From CAJBVG01 sp943371425 (GTDB lineage Bacteria > Bacteroidota > Bacteroidia > Sphingobacteriales > Sphingobacteriaceae), in NCBI GenBank assembly GCA_943371425.1, contig CALRUR010000004.1:124001-188000 (forward strand): a DNA stretch of 64,000 bases, in the 5' to 3' direction. The notes under the pieces are model-generated. The model ran no database searches. It had not been told where the DNA came from and saw only the letters and a program-made list of their open reading frames with translations. Positions 1-8,338 of the stretch are shown piece by piece. Each line of letters starts with the position of its first letter. Position 1 is the stretch's first letter. Position numbers and translations under genes: made by a program.

Positions 1-185
1 CTACAGGCGCAATACTTAATGGTGATGTTAGCATTGCGAACAATGTTTTTATTGGTAGTGGCGCAGTATTAAAGAACGGAATACAAATTGGGGCCAACGT
101 TGTGGTAGGCTCTGGAAGTAATGTTATACATACTATTGACGATAATAAAACAGTAGCTGGAAATCCAGCAAAATTTATAAAGTGA
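1..185 (+). CDS. Acetyltransferase, left-handed beta-helix type, 3' end (NeuD/PglD/LegH-like), partial
   Basis: The first 185 bases stay open in the frame whose codons start at positions divisible by 3 and end at TGA 183-185; the start lies outside the window. About 60 residues are visible. They are hexapeptide-repeat sequence (I-x-N-x-V-x-I-G pattern) and end with the GNPAKF(I) tail usual for NeuD/PglD-family sugar N- or O-acetyltransferases, which transfer acetyl from acetyl-CoA to a nucleotide-linked amino sugar. The stop overlaps the GTG start of the neuB-like gene (GTGA), so the two are translationally coupled. Position directly before legI/legG suggests it could be LegH, which acetylates UDP-4-amino-bacillosamine in the legionaminic pathway. 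That assignment is inference; a NeuD-type sialic acid O-acetyltransferase is the alternative. Confidence 0.8.
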   Translation, partial: TGAILNGDVSIANNVFIGSGAVLKNGIQIGANVVVGSGSNVIHTIDDNKTVAGNPAKFIK

Positions 186-1207
186 AAAACCATACTATAA
201 TTATAGCAGAAGCAGGTGTAAATCATAACGGCGATTTGCAAAATGCATTTAAATTGGTTGATGCTGCAGTTGAAGCTGGAGTTGACTATGTGAAATTCCA
301 AACATTTAAATCGGAAAATTTGGTTTCGGCCAAAGCAAAGAAAGCCGACTATCAAATAGAGAACACTCAAAACAATGCAGAGTCTCAATTAGAGATGCTG
401 AAAAAATTGGAGCTTTCGGTGCAAGACCATGTTGAAATTATTAACTATTGCAAATTAAAAAACATACAATTTTTTTCAACGGCTTTCGATTTAGTTTCTT
501 TAAAATATTTAGCCGACATTGGTTTAGAGATGGTTAAAATTCCATCAGGAGAAATTACAAATCTTCCATATTTAGAACTAGCTGCGAAGCTTTTCAAAAA
601 GGTAATTCTATCTACAGGAATGTCTACAATGCAAGAGATAAAGGAAGCTGTAGCTGTGTTTGTAAACTACAACATCAGTATAAATAATATAACCATATTA
701 CATTGCAATACCGAATATCCAACGCCAATGAAAGATGTAAATCTAAAGGCGATGCTGAGTATACAGAAAGAAATGGGTACCGATATTGGTTATTCCGACC
801 ACACTCTAGGTATTGAAGTGCCAATAGCAGCCGTTGCGCTAGGAGCAAAAGTAATTGAAAAACATTTTACACTCGACAGAACAATGGAAGGCCCCGATCA
901 TTTAGCCTCTTTGGAACCATCAGAATTAATGGCAATGGTAAAAGCTATTCGCAATATTGAATATGCAATGAGCGGAACTGGCCTAAAAGAACCATCAAAC
1001 TCTGAACTAAAAAATATTGCCATTGCACGAAAGAGTATACATATTAATACAGATTTAAATGTTGGTGATTTAATTAAAGCCGAAGATTTAGAAATGTTAC
1101 GCCCTGGCGACGGAATATCTCCAATGAAAATGAAGGATGTACTTGGAAAGAAAGTGCGAGTAAATATTTCTGCCGGACATAAACTAAGCGAGAAGGATTT
1201 AGAATAA
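182..1207 (+). CDS. neuB: N-acetylneuraminate/N,N'-diacetyllegionaminate synthase family (NeuB/LegI)
   Basis: Condenses a 6-carbon N-acyl sugar (ManNAc or the 2,4-diacetamido-trideoxymannose analogue) with phosphoenolpyruvate to give a nine-carbon nonulosonic acid, in the cytoplasm. The 341 aa product has normal family length. The N-terminal TIM-barrel NeuB domain (about 1-245) shows AEAGVNHNGD, YVKFQTF, the PSGE and STGMST segments, YSDHTLG and EKHFTLDR. A C-terminal SAF/antifreeze-like domain (about 280-341) contains LRPGDGISP. The start is GTG at 182, overlapping the upstream stop; the next gene starts at the A of its stop (TAATG). The following PtmD/E/B/F/A-like genes favour legionaminic acid over neuraminic acid as product. 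The family is certain; the exact substrate is inferred from context. Confidence 0.95.
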   Translation: MKNHTIIIAEAGVNHNGDLQNAFKLVDAAVEAGVDYVKFQTFKSENLVSAKAKKADYQIENTQNNAESQLEMLKKLELSVQDHVEIINYCKLKNIQFFSTAFDLVSLKYLADIGLEMVKIPSGEITNLPYLELAAKLFKKVILSTGMSTMQEIKEAVAVFVNYNISINNITILHCNTEYPTPMKDVNLKAMLSIQKEMGTDIGYSDHTLGIEVPIAAVALGAKVIEKHFTLDRTMEGPDHLASLEPSELMAMVKAIRNIEYAMSGTGLKEPSNSELKNIAIARKSIHINTDLNVGDLIKAEDLEMLRPGDGISPMKMKDVLGKKVRVNISAGHKLSEKDLE

Positions 1208-2322
1208 TGAGATTAGGAATACTTACAAGCTCTAGAGCAGATTTTGGTATTTATTTGCCTTTATTAAAAGCAATGAAACTAGATGCTAGTATTCAATTTG
1301 AATTGATTGTTTTTGGAACGCATCTTTCGGAATTACATGGCTATACCAAAAATGAAATTATTGCCAATGGCTTTACTCCAAGTTATGAAATTGAAACCTT
1401 GTTACCTGGAGATAGTTCGTTGGTAATTGCAAAAAGCATTGCACATGTAATCGACAAATTTTCTACTTTTTGGGATGAACATAAAAATGATTTCGATGTA
1501 GTTTTGTGTTTAGGTGATCGCTTTGAAATGTTTGCCGCAGTTACAGCAAGCATACCTTTTGGAATTAAATTAGCCCACATACATGCCGGTGAAATTACAC
1601 TTGGCGCTATCGACAATATTTTTAGGCACTCTATAAGTCATGCCTCGTATATACACTTTACCTCTACACCCGAGTACGCAACTAGAGTATTATCCTTAAT
1701 TGATCATTCGAACCCAATTGTTGAACATGTTGGTGCATTAAGTCTTGATACTTTGAAAGATTTTGTACCGATGGATAACGAAGAATTTAAGAATAAGTGG
1801 GGAGTAGATTTTAATCAAGCAACTGTAATTACCACTTTCCATCCGGAAACAGTAGCATCAGAAAAAAATGCAAAGTATGCAAATATACTTTGTGATGTAA
1901 TTGAAGAACAGACTAAAAATAATTTACAATTTCTAATTACAATGCCTAATGCCGATACTAATGCCAATAGCATAAGAACTGCATTTGTAAACAGGTTACA
2001 AAACAATCCTAGAGTTTTTTTACGCGAGAATTTAGGAACACTCGGTTATTTTACGGCCGTAGCAAAAAGTAAATTTGTTTTTGGCAACTCTTCAAGTGGA
2101 ATTATTGAAGCGGCTTCTTTTGGTAAGTATGTAATTAATTTAGGTAAACGACAGGAAGGCAGAAGTCATGCCGAAAATGTAATTGATTGTGATTTTGAAG
2201 CAAATAAAATTAATGAAGTTATTACTTCTATAATTAATAAAGAGTGGGGCGGTACAAATCCTTATGATAAAGGCGGAGCATCTCAACTAATTATTAAAAC
2301 ATTAAAAAAACACTTAGCATGA
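1207..2322 (+). CDS. neuC: UDP-GlcNAc-type 2-epimerase, hydrolysing (NeuC/LegG)
   Basis: Hydrolysing 2-epimerase that releases UDP or GDP and forms the manno-configured sugar used by the NeuB-like enzyme. The product is 371 aa, one Epimerase_2 domain of GT-B fold. Visible features: the N-terminal LTSSRADFG, LGDRFEMFAA, the HIHAGE loop, FHPET and GNSSSGIIEAASFG near the C terminus, which bind the uridine and phosphates in this family. It overlaps neuB by one base and the next gene by four (ATGA). LegG of Campylobacter uses a GDP-linked diacetamido sugar whereas NeuC uses UDP-GlcNAc. The adjacent PtmE-like nucleotidyltransferase points to the GDP-linked route, but the substrate cannot be read from sequence. 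Confidence 0.94.
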   Translation: MRLGILTSSRADFGIYLPLLKAMKLDASIQFELIVFGTHLSELHGYTKNEIIANGFTPSYEIETLLPGDSSLVIAKSIAHVIDKFSTFWDEHKNDFDVVLCLGDRFEMFAAVTASIPFGIKLAHIHAGEITLGAIDNIFRHSISHASYIHFTSTPEYATRVLSLIDHSNPIVEHVGALSLDTLKDFVPMDNEEFKNKWGVDFNQATVITTFHPETVASEKNAKYANILCDVIEEQTKNNLQFLITMPNADTNANSIRTAFVNRLQNNPRVFLRENLGTLGYFTAVAKSKFVFGNSSSGIIEAASFGKYVINLGKRQEGRSHAENVIDCDFEANKINEVITSIINKEWGGTNPYDKGGASQLIIKTLKKHLA

Positions 2323-3371
2323 ACGAATATTTAGAGCATATTATTTCTGATGGTGCAGATGCAAGAGAGGCGCTTAAGAAACTAGAGTTTATACCGGCTA
2401 ATAATAGCAGAACATTATTTGTTGTAAATGATAAAAATGAAATTAGAGGTTCTATAACCGATGGCGATATTCGTAGAGGATTATTAAATGGTAATGAAAT
2501 TTCTGATGCAATTACAATTTTCATGAATACCGATTTTAAAGTGGTTAAAGAGGATGAAAATGTAATCCAAAAAATTGCAGACACGAAAAAACTAGGCATT
2601 TTATTCTTCCCTATTGTTGATGAGAACAATAAGATACTAAAAATATTAGATTTAAAACATATAAATACTGTAATTCCGGCAACTGCAGTAATTATGGCGG
2701 GTGGACGCGGAGAGCGTTTAAGACCCTTTACAGATACGGTTCCTAAGCCTATGCTAATTGTTGGCGACAAACCTATTATTGAGCACAATATTGATCGCCT
2801 AATTAAATATGGAATTACCAATATTGTAATTAGCGTTAGGTATTTATCAGAAGTTATTATCGATTATTTAGGAGATGGTAGTTCAAAAGGAATTAACATT
2901 ACTTATGTACACGAAGACGAACCACTAGGAACAATTGGCGCATTGGGTTCAATAAAGGGGATAGATTCTGAGCATATTTTACTTATGAATTCGGATGTGC
3001 TTACAAATATTGATTTTGAAGACTTTTTTAAGCATTATATGAGTAATGGATCAGCAATGTGTATTGCTAGTATACCTTACCAAGTGCAAGTTCCATATGC
3101 AGTTCTAGATATAAAAGACAATCAAATTTTATCTTTTATTGAGAAACCTAGTTATACATATTATTCGAGTGCTGGAATTTATTTTTTAAACAAGGAACTT
3201 CAAAATTATATACCAAGAAATGAATTCTACAATGCTACAGATTTAATGCAAAACCTAATTTCAAAGGGTAAAAAAGTGGTTCACTACCCTATGTTAAATT
3301 ACTGGCTAGATATAGGAAAGCATCAAGATTTTATGAAAGCTCAAGAGGACATAAAGCATTTATTATTCTAA
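2319..3371 (+). CDS. ptmE: CBS-domain sugar nucleotidyltransferase, PtmE type
   Basis: Predicted sugar-1-phosphate nucleotidyltransferase. Campylobacter jejuni PtmE, with the same architecture and gene context, makes GDP-glucosamine for legionaminic acid synthesis (established for that protein). The 350 aa sequence begins with two CBS motifs (about 1-118: RGSITDGDIRRGLL and ILFFPIVDENNKI), followed by an NTP_transferase domain from about 122 with the nucleotide-binding signature MAGGRGERLRPFT and metal-binding MNSDVL. It overlaps legG by four bases and lies one base before legF. The CBS pair may sense an adenosyl ligand, but no regulator is visible. Domain content is clear; nucleotide choice (GTP rather than UTP or CTP) is inferred from context. 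Confidence 0.88.
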   Translation: MNEYLEHIISDGADAREALKKLEFIPANNSRTLFVVNDKNEIRGSITDGDIRRGLLNGNEISDAITIFMNTDFKVVKEDENVIQKIADTKKLGILFFPIVDENNKILKILDLKHINTVIPATAVIMAGGRGERLRPFTDTVPKPMLIVGDKPIIEHNIDRLIKYGITNIVISVRYLSEVIIDYLGDGSSKGINITYVHEDEPLGTIGALGSIKGIDSEHILLMNSDVLTNIDFEDFFKHYMSNGSAMCIASIPYQVQVPYAVLDIKDNQILSFIEKPSYTYYSSAGIYFLNKELQNYIPRNEFYNATDLMQNLISKGKKVVHYPMLNYWLDIGKHQDFMKAQEDIKHLLF

Positions 3372-3372
3372 T

Positions 3373-4098
3373 ATGAAAGTTTTAATTACGATCTGCGCAA
3401 GAGGTGGATCCAAAGGAATTCCTGGTAAAAATATAAAGCCATTAAATAATATACATTTAATAGCATATACAATACAAGTTGCAAATAGATTTGCAGAGAA
3501 ATACGATACAGACATTGCTTTATCTACAGATGATGTAGAAATAAAAGAAACCGCTAAACAATATGGCTTAATAACTGATTATGTTCGCCCCGATTTTTTA
3601 GCAACAGATTCGGCTGGTAAAATAGATACAATAAAAGATGTTTGGGCTTATTATGAAAAGCATAATAATACCAAATATGATTACGTGCTTGATTTAGACG
3701 TAACCTCACCCTTAAGAACACTCGAAGATTTGTTGAATGCTTTTAACATTATTAACAATGATGTAAATGCATTAAACTTATTTTCTGTTAATCCTGCAGC
3801 TCGTAACCCATATTTCAATATGGTAGAACAGAAAAGCAACGGCTACTATCATTTGGTTGCAAGCTCCGGAAATGTAATGACAAGGCAAAGTGCTCCAAAA
3901 GTGTATGATTTGAACGCTTCCTTTTATTTTTATAAACGAGCTTTTTTTGAAAAAGAATACAAAACAGTATTTACAGAGTCGTCATTAATATATACTATGC
4001 CTCATTTGTGTTTTGATTTGGATCATGTAATCGATTTTGAATTTTTAGATTTTTTATTGTCGAATAACAAACTCGATTTTCAAATATGGAAATCTTAA
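3373..4098 (+). CDS. neuA: CMP-nonulosonate synthetase (cytidylyltransferase, NeuA/LegF)
   Basis: Activates the nonulosonic acid with CTP to the CMP-sugar, the glycosyltransferase donor; cytoplasmic. The product is 241 aa, typical of the cytidylyltransferase family. The N-terminal CTP-binding signature ARGGSKGIPGKN is intact, as are LSTDD, LDVTSPLR and the central ARNPYFNM region. It starts one base after the PtmE-like stop and overlaps the Gfo/Idh gene by 13 bases. Its position inside a neuB-neuC-ptmE set matches ptmB/legF in Campylobacter. CMP-legionaminate and CMP-neuraminate synthetases are similar at this level, so legF is preferred only from context. Confidence 0.93.
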   Translation: MKVLITICARGGSKGIPGKNIKPLNNIHLIAYTIQVANRFAEKYDTDIALSTDDVEIKETAKQYGLITDYVRPDFLATDSAGKIDTIKDVWAYYEKHNNTKYDYVLDLDVTSPLRTLEDLLNAFNIINNDVNALNLFSVNPAARNPYFNMVEQKSNGYYHLVASSGNVMTRQSAPKVYDLNASFYFYKRAFFEKEYKTVFTESSLIYTMPHLCFDLDHVIDFEFLDFLLSNNKLDFQIWKS

Positions 4099-5009
4099 TA
4101 ATTGGTTTAGGCTCAATAGCAAACAAACATCTATTAGCAATTAATAGTATATTACCTAATGCAACTATTTTCGCATTGAGATCAGGCAAGAAGTCGACAG
4201 AAATTAAAGGCGTAAAAAGTATTTATAGTTTAGATGAAATACAAAACAAACCCGATTTTGCTATCATTTCAAACCCAACAAATTTACACGCCGATTTTAT
4301 TATAGAATTATCAAAGCGGAATATTCCTATGATGATAGAGAAGCCTTCTTTACATTCATTAGAACATGTCGAATCTATTTTGGAAATCGTTAGTCAGAAT
4401 AGAAGTTTTACATATGTTGCATGTAATTTAAGATTTCACCCATGCATTCAATTTTTAAAAGATTATTTACAAACTAATAATATAAGGATAAATGAAGTCA
4501 CGGTGTATTGTGGATCTTATTTACCAGATTGGCGCCCTAATGCAAATTATAAAGAAGTTTACAGTGCAAATTTAAGTATGGGTGGTGGTGTGCATTTAGA
4601 TCTTATACATGAATTAGATTACACTACTTGGTTGTTCGGAATGCCAAATGAGTACAAAGCTTTTCAGAGTAACAACTCTAGCTTAAAAATAGATGCCCCT
4701 GATTATTCTCACTATTTATTAAACTATTCTAACTTTAGTACAAGCATTACACTTAATTATTTCAGACGTGATGCTAAAAGAACAATTGAGATAGTAAATG
4801 AAAATTCAACAATTTCGGTTGATTTAATTCAAAATAGAATTGTGGATAGTAAAGATGGAGTATTATTTGAAAATACAGAATTTAAAATTATCGACACATA
4901 TGTTTCGCAATTGAATTATTTCTTAGAAAAGATGTCGAACAAAGAAACACCTATGAATACTTTTGAAGAATCCATAAATGTTTTGAAAATAGCTTTAAGT
5001 AATGAGTAG
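4086..5009 (+). CDS. ptmF: Gfo/Idh/MocA-family oxidoreductase, PtmF-like
   Basis: The product is 307 aa with an N-terminal Rossmann fold (GLGSIANKHL) and the Gfo/Idh/MocA C-terminal alpha/beta domain, including the MIEKPSLH segment with the EKP motif that holds the nicotinamide and substrate. It starts within the last codons of the cytidylyltransferase gene (ATG 4086, stop of the previous gene 4096-4098) and overlaps the SDR gene by eight bases, so all three should be co-translated. In Campylobacter the ptm locus places ptmF beside ptmA, ptmB and ptmE, and its product helps supply the amino-sugar precursor for legionaminic acid. The exact reaction here is not predictable; family membership is secure. 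Confidence 0.85.
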   Translation: MEILIIGLGSIANKHLLAINSILPNATIFALRSGKKSTEIKGVKSIYSLDEIQNKPDFAIISNPTNLHADFIIELSKRNIPMMIEKPSLHSLEHVESILEIVSQNRSFTYVACNLRFHPCIQFLKDYLQTNNIRINEVTVYCGSYLPDWRPNANYKEVYSANLSMGGGVHLDLIHELDYTTWLFGMPNEYKAFQSNNSSLKIDAPDYSHYLLNYSNFSTSITLNYFRRDAKRTIEIVNENSTISVDLIQNRIVDSKDGVLFENTEFKIIDTYVSQLNYFLEKMSNKETPMNTFEESINVLKIALSNE

Positions 5010-5742
5010 ATTAAAAGACAAAGTTATTATTGTTACAGGAGGTAATGGTTTGCTGGGCAAAGAAATTATCCGATCGATTGAGGCTGAAGGAGCAATTTGT
5101 TTAAATTTCGATATTAATCATGAGAATGATATCGAAAGTAGAAACATTAAATGCGACATTACCAATCAGGATTCTGTAACAGATTCATTAAACCTAGTGA
5201 ATGTTACATTTGGAAGAATAGATGGCTTGGTAAACAATGCCTATCCTCGAACAAAAGATTGGGGCGTTAAATTTGAAGACATCCCACTTGCTTCATGGAA
5301 AGAAAACGTTGATTGGCAGTTGAATAGTTATTTCTACATGACTCAACAAGTGGCTGCATTTATGAAAGCCAATAAAAAAGGCTCTATTGTAAACATCGGT
5401 TCAATGTACGGGCTAGTTGGTCCAGATTTTACGGTATATGATGGAACAAGTATGACGATGCCTGCTGCTTATGCGGCAATAAAGGGTGGTATTGTTAATT
5501 TAACAAGGTATTTGTGCTCGTATTTAGGTCCAGATCAAATAAGAGTAAATGTTGTATCTCCTGGTGGTATTTTTGACAATCAAAATCCTATTTTTGTTGA
5601 TAATTACAACAAAAAGGTGCCAATGAGAAGAATGGGTTTACCTGATGATATTTCGCCAGCGGTAGTTTTTTTATTGTCTGACGAAGCTAAATATATAACA
5701 GGGCAAAATATAGTAGTTGATGGTGGGTGGACGGCTATTTGA
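5002..5742 (+). CDS. ptmA: Short-chain dehydrogenase/reductase, PtmA-like
   Basis: A 246 aa classical SDR. It has the GGNGLLGKEI cofactor loop, the NNAYPR segment at the usual NNAG position, a catalytic Ser in NIGSMYG, and an AYAAIKGG motif giving the Tyr and Lys of the S-Y-K triad. The C terminus ends ITGQNIVVDGGW, normal for the family. It overlaps the PtmF-like gene by eight bases and is followed by a 37-base AT-rich gap before the WbpG-like gene. Neighbourhood makes it the counterpart of Campylobacter PtmA, which acts with PtmF in precursor supply. The substrate is unknown; another sugar ketoreductase role remains possible. Confidence 0.87.
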   Translation: MSRLKDKVIIVTGGNGLLGKEIIRSIEAEGAICLNFDINHENDIESRNIKCDITNQDSVTDSLNLVNVTFGRIDGLVNNAYPRTKDWGVKFEDIPLASWKENVDWQLNSYFYMTQQVAAFMKANKKGSIVNIGSMYGLVGPDFTVYDGTSMTMPAAYAAIKGGIVNLTRYLCSYLGPDQIRVNVVSPGGIFDNQNPIFVDNYNKKVPMRRMGLPDDISPAVVFLLSDEAKYITGQNIVVDGGWTAI

Positions 5743-5779
5743 AAATTTAATCTAATTAACAAAAAAATATAATTTTATT

Positions 5780-6925
5780 ATGAGTGGTAAAAAAATTACA
5801 TGGTGTAAAAATTGCTTAAACATGTCAACTCGTCCTCGTATCTCATTTGACGAAAGAGGATGGTGTAATGCATGCCAATGGATGGAAGAAAAAAAGGTGA
5901 TGGATTGGACACCTCGCCAAAAAGAGTTAGAGGAGCTTCTAACAAAATATAAATCAAAAACTGGCAACTTCGATTGTATCGTCCCAGTTAGTGGTGGTAA
6001 AGATGGTTCTTACGTTGCGTACATGTTAAAACACAAATACGGAATGAATCCATTAGCCATTACAGTTAGACCCGCATTATCCTTAGCTATTGGAGATAAG
6101 AACTTATTCAACTTTATTCATTCAGGATATGATCATATACATATAACTCCTAATCCAAAAGTGTTAGATAGGCTTAACAAATATGGATTTATTGAAAAGG
6201 GCTTTCCGTATTATGGTTGGTTAATTGCAATTATGACTGCAGTTATTCGTACTGCATCTAATTTTAACATTCCATTATTATTTTACGGGGAAGATGGAGA
6301 AACTGAATATGGAGGGTCTACTGAAAGTAAAAACAAAGCGTTGTATGATATTAATTATATGAAACGTGTTTACTTAGAAGGTGGGCATGAAAAAGTTTTC
6401 GAAAGAATTAAAGCTGATAATGATATTTCTGAAGCCGAATTATCTTTCTTTAAATTCCCGACAGATGAAGAAGTTTCAAAAGTAGGCCTATCATTTACCC
6501 ATTGGTCTTATTTTGAGCCATGGGATTCTTACAGAAATTATGTGGTTGCTAAAGAACATTGTGGACTAATTGAAAAAGACGAAGGTAATGCAGATACATT
6601 TACTAATTTCTCACAAAACGACCAAGCACTTTATGCATTGCATGCATATTTAATGTATTTAAAATTCGGTTTTGGTAGAGCAACCCAGGATGCTGGTATT
6701 GAAATAAGAAGAGGTTCGATGACTAGAGAACAAGCATTGAACTTAGTGAAGATGTATGATAATTCTTATCCTGCAGATTTAATTCCTACTTATTTGGATT
6801 ACTACAAAATGACAAAAGAAGAATTTGATGCAGTTTTAGATAAATATGCAAACAAAGAATTATTCGAAAAAGTAGATGGAATTTGGCAACCAAAGTATAC
6901 ACCTGGCGAAGATTTTGAAATATGA
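5780..6925 (+). CDS. N-acetyl sugar amidotransferase (WbpG/PseA family)
   Basis: PP-loop ATPase that, with ammonia from a HisH/HisF-like pair, converts an N-acetyl group of a sugar to an acetamidino group (known for WbpG in Pseudomonas O-antigen and PseA in pseudaminic acid synthesis). The product is 381 aa. It starts with a zinc-type cluster, WCKNC followed by WCNAC (about residues 9-36), and carries the ATP-binding motif PVSGGKDGSY at about 68-77. It overlaps the HisH-like gene (ATGA at 6922). The ATG at 5780 follows an A/T-only leader without a Shine-Dalgarno. Which sugar is modified is open: the legionaminic acid made by the upstream genes is the nearest candidate. Confidence 0.93.
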   Translation: MSGKKITWCKNCLNMSTRPRISFDERGWCNACQWMEEKKVMDWTPRQKELEELLTKYKSKTGNFDCIVPVSGGKDGSYVAYMLKHKYGMNPLAITVRPALSLAIGDKNLFNFIHSGYDHIHITPNPKVLDRLNKYGFIEKGFPYYGWLIAIMTAVIRTASNFNIPLLFYGEDGETEYGGSTESKNKALYDINYMKRVYLEGGHEKVFERIKADNDISEAELSFFKFPTDEEVSKVGLSFTHWSYFEPWDSYRNYVVAKEHCGLIEKDEGNADTFTNFSQNDQALYALHAYLMYLKFGFGRATQDAGIEIRRGSMTREQALNLVKMYDNSYPADLIPTYLDYYKMTKEEFDAVLDKYANKELFEKVDGIWQPKYTPGEDFEI

Positions 6926-7533
6926 AATTAGTAATTGTTGACTATGGAATGGGAAACATTCGATCGATTGTTACAACATTAAATTATTTGAATGTTACCG
7001 ACATTGTTGTTTCCGATAGTTTACAAGAGTTAGAAAAAGCCGATAAAATTATTTTACCCGGAGTAGGGAATTTTGGGAAAGCAATTAACCAGATTAGAGA
7101 TAAGCAAATCGACAAAAACTTGAACCAAGTAATATTGGAACAAGGTAAACCATTATTGGGCATTTGCTTAGGGATGCAATTGTTGGGCTTATCGAGTTCC
7201 GAACACGGAGACAATAAAGGCTTAGGCTATGTGAAGGGAGTAGTTACAAAGTTCGATAATACTATGGTTAAAGTTCCACATGTAGGGTTTAATCAGGTAA
7301 TTCCCAATAAAAACAGTAAGCTTTTTGAGGGCATTTCTAACGAAGCCGACTTTTATTTTACACACAGTTATAGAATGCATGCTGAGGAAGATATGAACCA
7401 GAGTTTATGTAATTACCAAGATGATTTTGTGGCAGCTTTCGAAGTAGGAAATATTTGCGGCGTTCAGTTTCACCCAGAGTTGAGCCAATTTAATGGCTTA
7501 CGTTTATTGAAAAATTTTATTGATAATTTTTAA
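6922..7533 (+). CDS. hisH: HisH-like glutamine amidotransferase (WbpH role)
   Basis: Class I glutaminase subunit that releases ammonia for the HisF-like partner. The 203 aa sequence shows the oxyanion segment PGVGNFG, the nucleophile Cys in GICLGMQLLG and the His-Glu pair in GVQFHPELS, so the Cys-His-Glu triad is complete. It overlaps the amidotransferase gene by four bases and the HisF-like gene by one (TAATG). No other histidine genes are nearby, so a role in acetamidino-sugar formation rather than histidine synthesis is the reasonable inference. Confidence 0.92.
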   Translation: MKLVIVDYGMGNIRSIVTTLNYLNVTDIVVSDSLQELEKADKIILPGVGNFGKAINQIRDKQIDKNLNQVILEQGKPLLGICLGMQLLGLSSSEHGDNKGLGYVKGVVTKFDNTMVKVPHVGFNQVIPNKNSKLFEGISNEADFYFTHSYRMHAEEDMNQSLCNYQDDFVAAFEVGNICGVQFHPELSQFNGLRLLKNFIDNF

Positions 7534-8327
7534 TGTTACGAAAACGAATCATTTTTGCATTAATATATTCTGATGGGCATTTTATGCAAAGCAGAAATTT
7601 CAGATTGCAAAAAGTAGGTAATTTACATTGGTTGGAGAAAAACTATAAGTTTCAGAACATTGCATTTGCACTAGATGAATTAATAGTTTTAAACGCCACC
7701 AAAACAACTAAAAATATAAATGAATTTGCAGATACAATAAGTAAACTGGTAAACGATGTATTTATACCTATTGCAGCAGGTGGTGGAATAAAAAGCATGC
7801 AAGATGCTGAATTGCTTTTTAAAAGTGGGGCCGACAAAATTGTAATCAATTCGCTAATGATAGAAAATCCAGAAATGGTAAAAGAAATTATTAAGAATTA
7901 CGGTAGCCAAAGTGTGGTAGCCTGCATCGATTGCAAAACGAATGGTAATACTTACGATATTTTAATAAACGACGGGAATACCAAAATTGATTATAGTATT
8001 AGCGAATATGTAAAATATTTGGAAGAACTTGGTGTTGGTGAAATTTATTTAAATTCTATTGATAAAGACGGAACCGGTTTTGGTTACGATCAAACCTTAA
8101 TAGAAAGTGTTAATACTATTACCAGTTTACCATTAATAATTGCTGGCGGTGCTGGCAATGAAAATCATTTGGCTCAAGGACTGCAAATTGAAAATGTAAG
8201 TGCAGTAGCTACTGCCAACTTGTTTAATTTTATTGGTAACGGATTGCCAAACGCACGAAAACAAATAATTGACTCCAAAGAGAATATTGCGAATTGGAGC
8301 ATAAATAATTATATTACTAACCATTAA
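7533..8327 (+). CDS. hisF: HisF-like cyclase subunit (WbpI role) for sugar amidination
   Basis: TIM-barrel partner of the HisH-like protein. The 264 aa sequence contains the two half-barrel phosphate-binding loops, AAGGGIKSMQDAE and IIAGGAGNENH, and CIDCKTNG around the second catalytic-Asp position. The N terminus, FALIYSDGHFMQSRNF, departs from the usual HisF segment around Asp11 and resembles HisF-like proteins paired with WbpG/PseA. It lies one base into the HisH stop, and an 11-base gap precedes the methyltransferase gene. Inferred role: channel ammonia to the WbpG-like enzyme. Biosynthetic HisF is less likely because of the N-terminal divergence and context. Confidence 0.88.
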   Translation: MLRKRIIFALIYSDGHFMQSRNFRLQKVGNLHWLEKNYKFQNIAFALDELIVLNATKTTKNINEFADTISKLVNDVFIPIAAGGGIKSMQDAELLFKSGADKIVINSLMIENPEMVKEIIKNYGSQSVVACIDCKTNGNTYDILINDGNTKIDYSISEYVKYLEELGVGEIYLNSIDKDGTGFGYDQTLIESVNTITSLPLIIAGGAGNENHLAQGLQIENVSAVATANLFNFIGNGLPNARKQIIDSKENIANWSINNYITNH

Positions 8328-8338
8328 TTATATAAAAA

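Noticed and set aside
1383..2006. Antisense open frames within neuC
   Set aside because: Shadow frames of a well-supported gene, with no start signals or family resemblance.
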